From NCBI GenBank assembly GCA_003218915.1, contig QHPC01000239.1:1-36920 (forward strand): a stretch of DNA of 36,920 bases, given 5' to 3'. Every line of letters starts with the position of its first letter. Position 1 is the first letter of the stretch. The stretch comes from Verrucomicrobiota bacterium. Lineage in GTDB: Bacteria > Verrucomicrobiota > Verrucomicrobiia > Chthoniobacterales > UBA10450. The notes below the pieces were generated by a model. That model was given only the letters and a program-made list of their open reading frames with translations, made no database searches and had not been told where the DNA came from. The translations under genes were made by a program, and so were the position numbers. Shown here in pieces: positions 34,374 through 36,920 of the stretch.

Positions 34374-36216
34374 GATACACCTGCACGTGGCAACTGCGCG
34401 CGTCCTTTGCCGTTTCTTCGGCGACAACTCCGCCCGAGCAATAATTCTTTTGCCACTGCGTCGAATTTGGGGACGACACGACCAGGCGAAGCCGGCTGCC
34501 TTTCATCAGGCGGCGAGCGACGAAGAGACCGGGATTGAAATCGCAGCGCACTAATTCGCCTGGCTTCACTAGTTTGGCTTCGCGCAGTGAATCGCGGTAG
34601 CGCAAACGGCGAGTATCGCTCCAGAGCAGGATGCTGGTGCCATCCGGCTGGATTTCATACAGGTTGGCGGAGAGATCGACATCAGGTGTGTCGATCGATA
34701 CCCACAACGTTACCGCCGGACAGCCGATGAACGGTGTTTCGTTGAGAAGCGCGTCCGTGTGGTACACCAAACCATCATTGCCAATACTCAAAGGATACGT
34801 TTGATCGATACCTGCCGTTTTCTCTTTCGGATCGATCCCATCAACTGTTTCGCCACGCGTGGTATCCAGCGGATCGTAGGTGAAAGTGTCCGAACCGTCA
34901 TTGGGCCGCTTTTCGACAAGCGAGCCGGAACGAAACAATCCATTCGCGTCGCCGTTTTTCGAATCGAGGTAAAAGATTTTCGGGTTCGCGACCAGTGTTT
35001 CGAAATTATCGGCGTACTTCCACTCGCCATTGGCGCCGCTGTTGCCGGCTGCGAGCAAATAGTAAGCAACCTGGTTCTTGAGAAATTCCGGCCGCGGGCC
35101 GCTTTTCATTGTCCAGTCATACCATTGCCGATGCAGATCATTCAGATCGATAACGGCTCCGGGTCCGAACTTTACGCCGGCGACTTCATCCGTAGGTGTA
35201 CGCGTGCCCGCGTGATCCCACGGGCCGATGACCAGAAAATGTTTCGCGCGGACTTCTGGAGAGCTGTTTGCCAGATGATCTCGGTAATAGCTAAGTGCGC
35301 CAAGCTCATCCCCATCGTATTGCGCCGTGATTGTCAGGACGGGGACAGTGATTTTTTGGAACTGCTCGCGCGTTGGTACCATCGCGTCGTAGTACGCATC
35401 GAGTGTGGGATGTTTGAGGATGCGTTGAAAATTGACGGACGGATTTCCGACAAACGAGTCCAACGATTTGAAGGGGATATGTTTCTTGTAGGCATCGAGG
35501 AACTTCGTTCGCCAAAATTTTTGATCACCGAAAAGGTTTTGCTGTCCGGTCCGGCCACTGGTGAAAGTGTACCATTGCATGTCGTACGATATGCCGACAT
35601 TCTGGGAAAACGGATAATCGAGACCCGGATGAGCGGCCGCTGCGGGAACAATCGTCGCCAAGTGTGGCGGGAATTCTTTCGCCGTTGCCCATTGATCAAA
35701 CCCCGCGTACGAACCGCCCCACATCGCAACTTTTCCGTCGCAAAATGGTTGTTTAGCGAACCACTCGACCAAGTCGTGCCCGTCCCGAGGATCATTTGCA
35801 AACGGCTCGAATTCGCCGCCGGAATTTCCGCGACCGCGAACGTCGACGAGCGCGAATGCGTAGCCATGCGATGCGAAGTAAGCGCCGCGCGCGTGATAGC
35901 TATCAGAGATGTAAGGCGTCAGGGTGAAGATGACCGGCGTCTTCGGTGACGAGCCATCGGGAGTTTTCGGCAAATATAACGTTGCGTTCAGCTCCACCTT
36001 GTCACGCATGGGAATCTTTACGCCCCAGCGGAGATCGTAATCGGTCGGTGCCGGCGAGGCGGATGGCGTGGCAGTTAGGGTTTGTGCAATGACGTTTGTG
36101 GCGAAGGCCGTGCAATGCGCGGCAGCTAAGATCGACAACCCCGAAATAATCGGGGACCGCGAAAAATCTCGGAGTTTCATCATGCGCGATTCAAGCGAAG
36201 AAAGTGCAGGACACAA
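34330..36216 (-). CDS. CocE/NonD family (X-Pro dipeptidyl-peptidase-like) hydrolase
   Basis: DVRGRGNSGGEFEPF, VAMWGGSYAGFDQWATA, ITAQYDGDELGALSYYRDHL, VIGPWDHAGT. Confidence 0.9.
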   Translation of the reverse strand: MCPALSSLESRMMKLRDFSRSPIISGLSILAAAHCTAFATNVIAQTLTATPSASPAPTDYDLRWGVKIPMRDKVELNATLYLPKTPDGSSPKTPVIFTLTPYISDSYHARGAYFASHGYAFALVDVRGRGNSGGEFEPFANDPRDGHDLVEWFAKQPFCDGKVAMWGGSYAGFDQWATAKEFPPHLATIVPAAAAHPGLDYPFSQNVGISYDMQWYTFTSGRTGQQNLFGDQKFWRTKFLDAYKKHIPFKSLDSFVGNPSVNFQRILKHPTLDAYYDAMVPTREQFQKITVPVLTITAQYDGDELGALSYYRDHLANSSPEVRAKHFLVIGPWDHAGTRTPTDEVAGVKFGPGAVIDLNDLHRQWYDWTMKSGPRPEFLKNQVAYYLLAAGNSGANGEWKYADNFETLVANPKIFYLDSKNGDANGLFRSGSLVEKRPNDGSDTFTYDPLDTTRGETVDGIDPKEKTAGIDQTYPLSIGNDGLVYHTDALLNETPFIGCPAVTLWVSIDTPDVDLSANLYEIQPDGTSILLWSDTRRLRYRDSLREAKLVKPGELVRCDFNPGLFVARRLMKGSRLRLVVSSPNSTQWQKNYCSGGVVAEETAKDARSCHVQVYHDATHPSTIQLPLR

Positions 36217-36361
36217 GAAACTTGATTTAAGGACTGAGTTTCTCGTTTGACTGATGGCTCGTCAAAAGCGATGCGAGGACGGTTTGAGACAGACATGTGG
36301 TTCTATGAACTCGGCCTTGGTCCCTGATTTGCAGGACAGCGAGTTTGCGAGACGATAGGCA

Positions 36362-36920
36362 ATGGCGCGCGAGCTTTCGAAGGACACGAAAGATCTTAGA
36401 GGTACGACTCAGCAGAGCGTGCCGACGTCCGAGTCGAAATCAAAGTCTGCCCAGCCGGCGAATTCTCGAATCACTTCTTTGACTGCGGTACAGTTACTCT
36501 GCGCCGGGACCGTGTTTCTTGTCGCGCTCCTTCTTTATAGCCGGACGCTCGCGCCGACGGTCACTCCGACTGACAGCGGCGAGCTAATCGTAGTTGCCCG
36601 GGGCCTGGGGATCGCGCATCCACCGGGCGTTCCGTTATGGATTATTCTCGCTCATCTCGCGTCGCTAGTGCCCTTTGGAAACGTCGCGCAGCGGATCAAT
36701 CTTTCGTCCGCGCTTTTCGCGGCGCTTGCTTGCGCAATGCTCACGTTAGTCGTGGCGGAGCTGATCATTACAGCGTCATATCTAGCTGCGGCGAAGCGAC
36801 GAAAGAGAGGCACCAAGAAGCCCGAGGAATTGGGTGTTACGCATCTTATGGTGGCTGCGCCCGCGCTGGGCGCGGGATTGCTCATGGCGTTTTCCCGCAC
36901 GCTTTGGTCGTATGCGACGA
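36362..36920 (+). CDS. DUF2723 family membrane protein, runs off right edge
   Basis: Open frame from ATG at 36362: LLYSRTLAPTVTPTDSGELIVVARGLGIAHPPGVPLWIILAHLASLVPFGNVAQRINLSSALFAAL. Missing from the ORF track because it is truncated. Confidence 0.85.
   Translation, partial: MARELSKDTKDLRGTTQQSVPTSESKSKSAQPANSRITSLTAVQLLCAGTVFLVALLLYSRTLAPTVTPTDSGELIVVARGLGIAHPPGVPLWIILAHLASLVPFGNVAQRINLSSALFAALACAMLTLVVAELIITASYLAAAKRRKRGTKKPEELGVTHLMVAAPALGAGLLMAFSRTLWSYAT

Noticed and set aside
34759-35949. Long plus-strand ORF (396 aa)
   Set aside because: Antisense to the well-supported CocE/NonD hydrolase; no recognisable motif, a typical shadow ORF in GC-rich codon usage.

Overview
The window is 36.9 kb of bacterial chromosome. 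Gene content and order (trnT-tuf-trnW-secE-nusG-rplK, DUF2723, DUF885, DUF5069, PD40/TolB-like propellers) suggest a soil Verrucomicrobia-type genome, but that is inference. Recognisable genes are a decayed tyrosine integrase with two coupled small ORFs, recA, alaS, tandem beta-propeller paralogues, a DUF3667 protein, a broken APC permease, DUF5069, a broken GH26-like hydrolase, an OsmC protein, a heptose-epimerase-like SDR, a methyltransferase, a probable cobalamin riboswitch with a TonB-dependent receptor, Fic, rmuC, an SDR, two DUF885 proteins, an S41 protease, tsaD, a polyprenyl synthase, an EamA transporter, a TPR protein, tRNA-Thr, tuf, tRNA-Trp, secE, nusG, rplK, a CocE/NonD hydrolase and the start of a DUF2723 protein. 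The gene set is ordinary, but two patterns are not. (1) Several families of short multi-hairpin palindromic elements have invaded the region, including apparent in-frame insertions inside the essential genes alaS and tsaD, inside a cobalamin riboswitch, and at the start of its TonB receptor gene. The TGTCATTCCGAGCGAAG family shows compensatory stem changes between copies. (2) At least six genes appear to lack a short conserved internal block, three in frame and three with a frameshift. That points either to unusual deletion mutagenesis or to a systematic assembly artefact. All family calls come from reading translations; no database searches were run.
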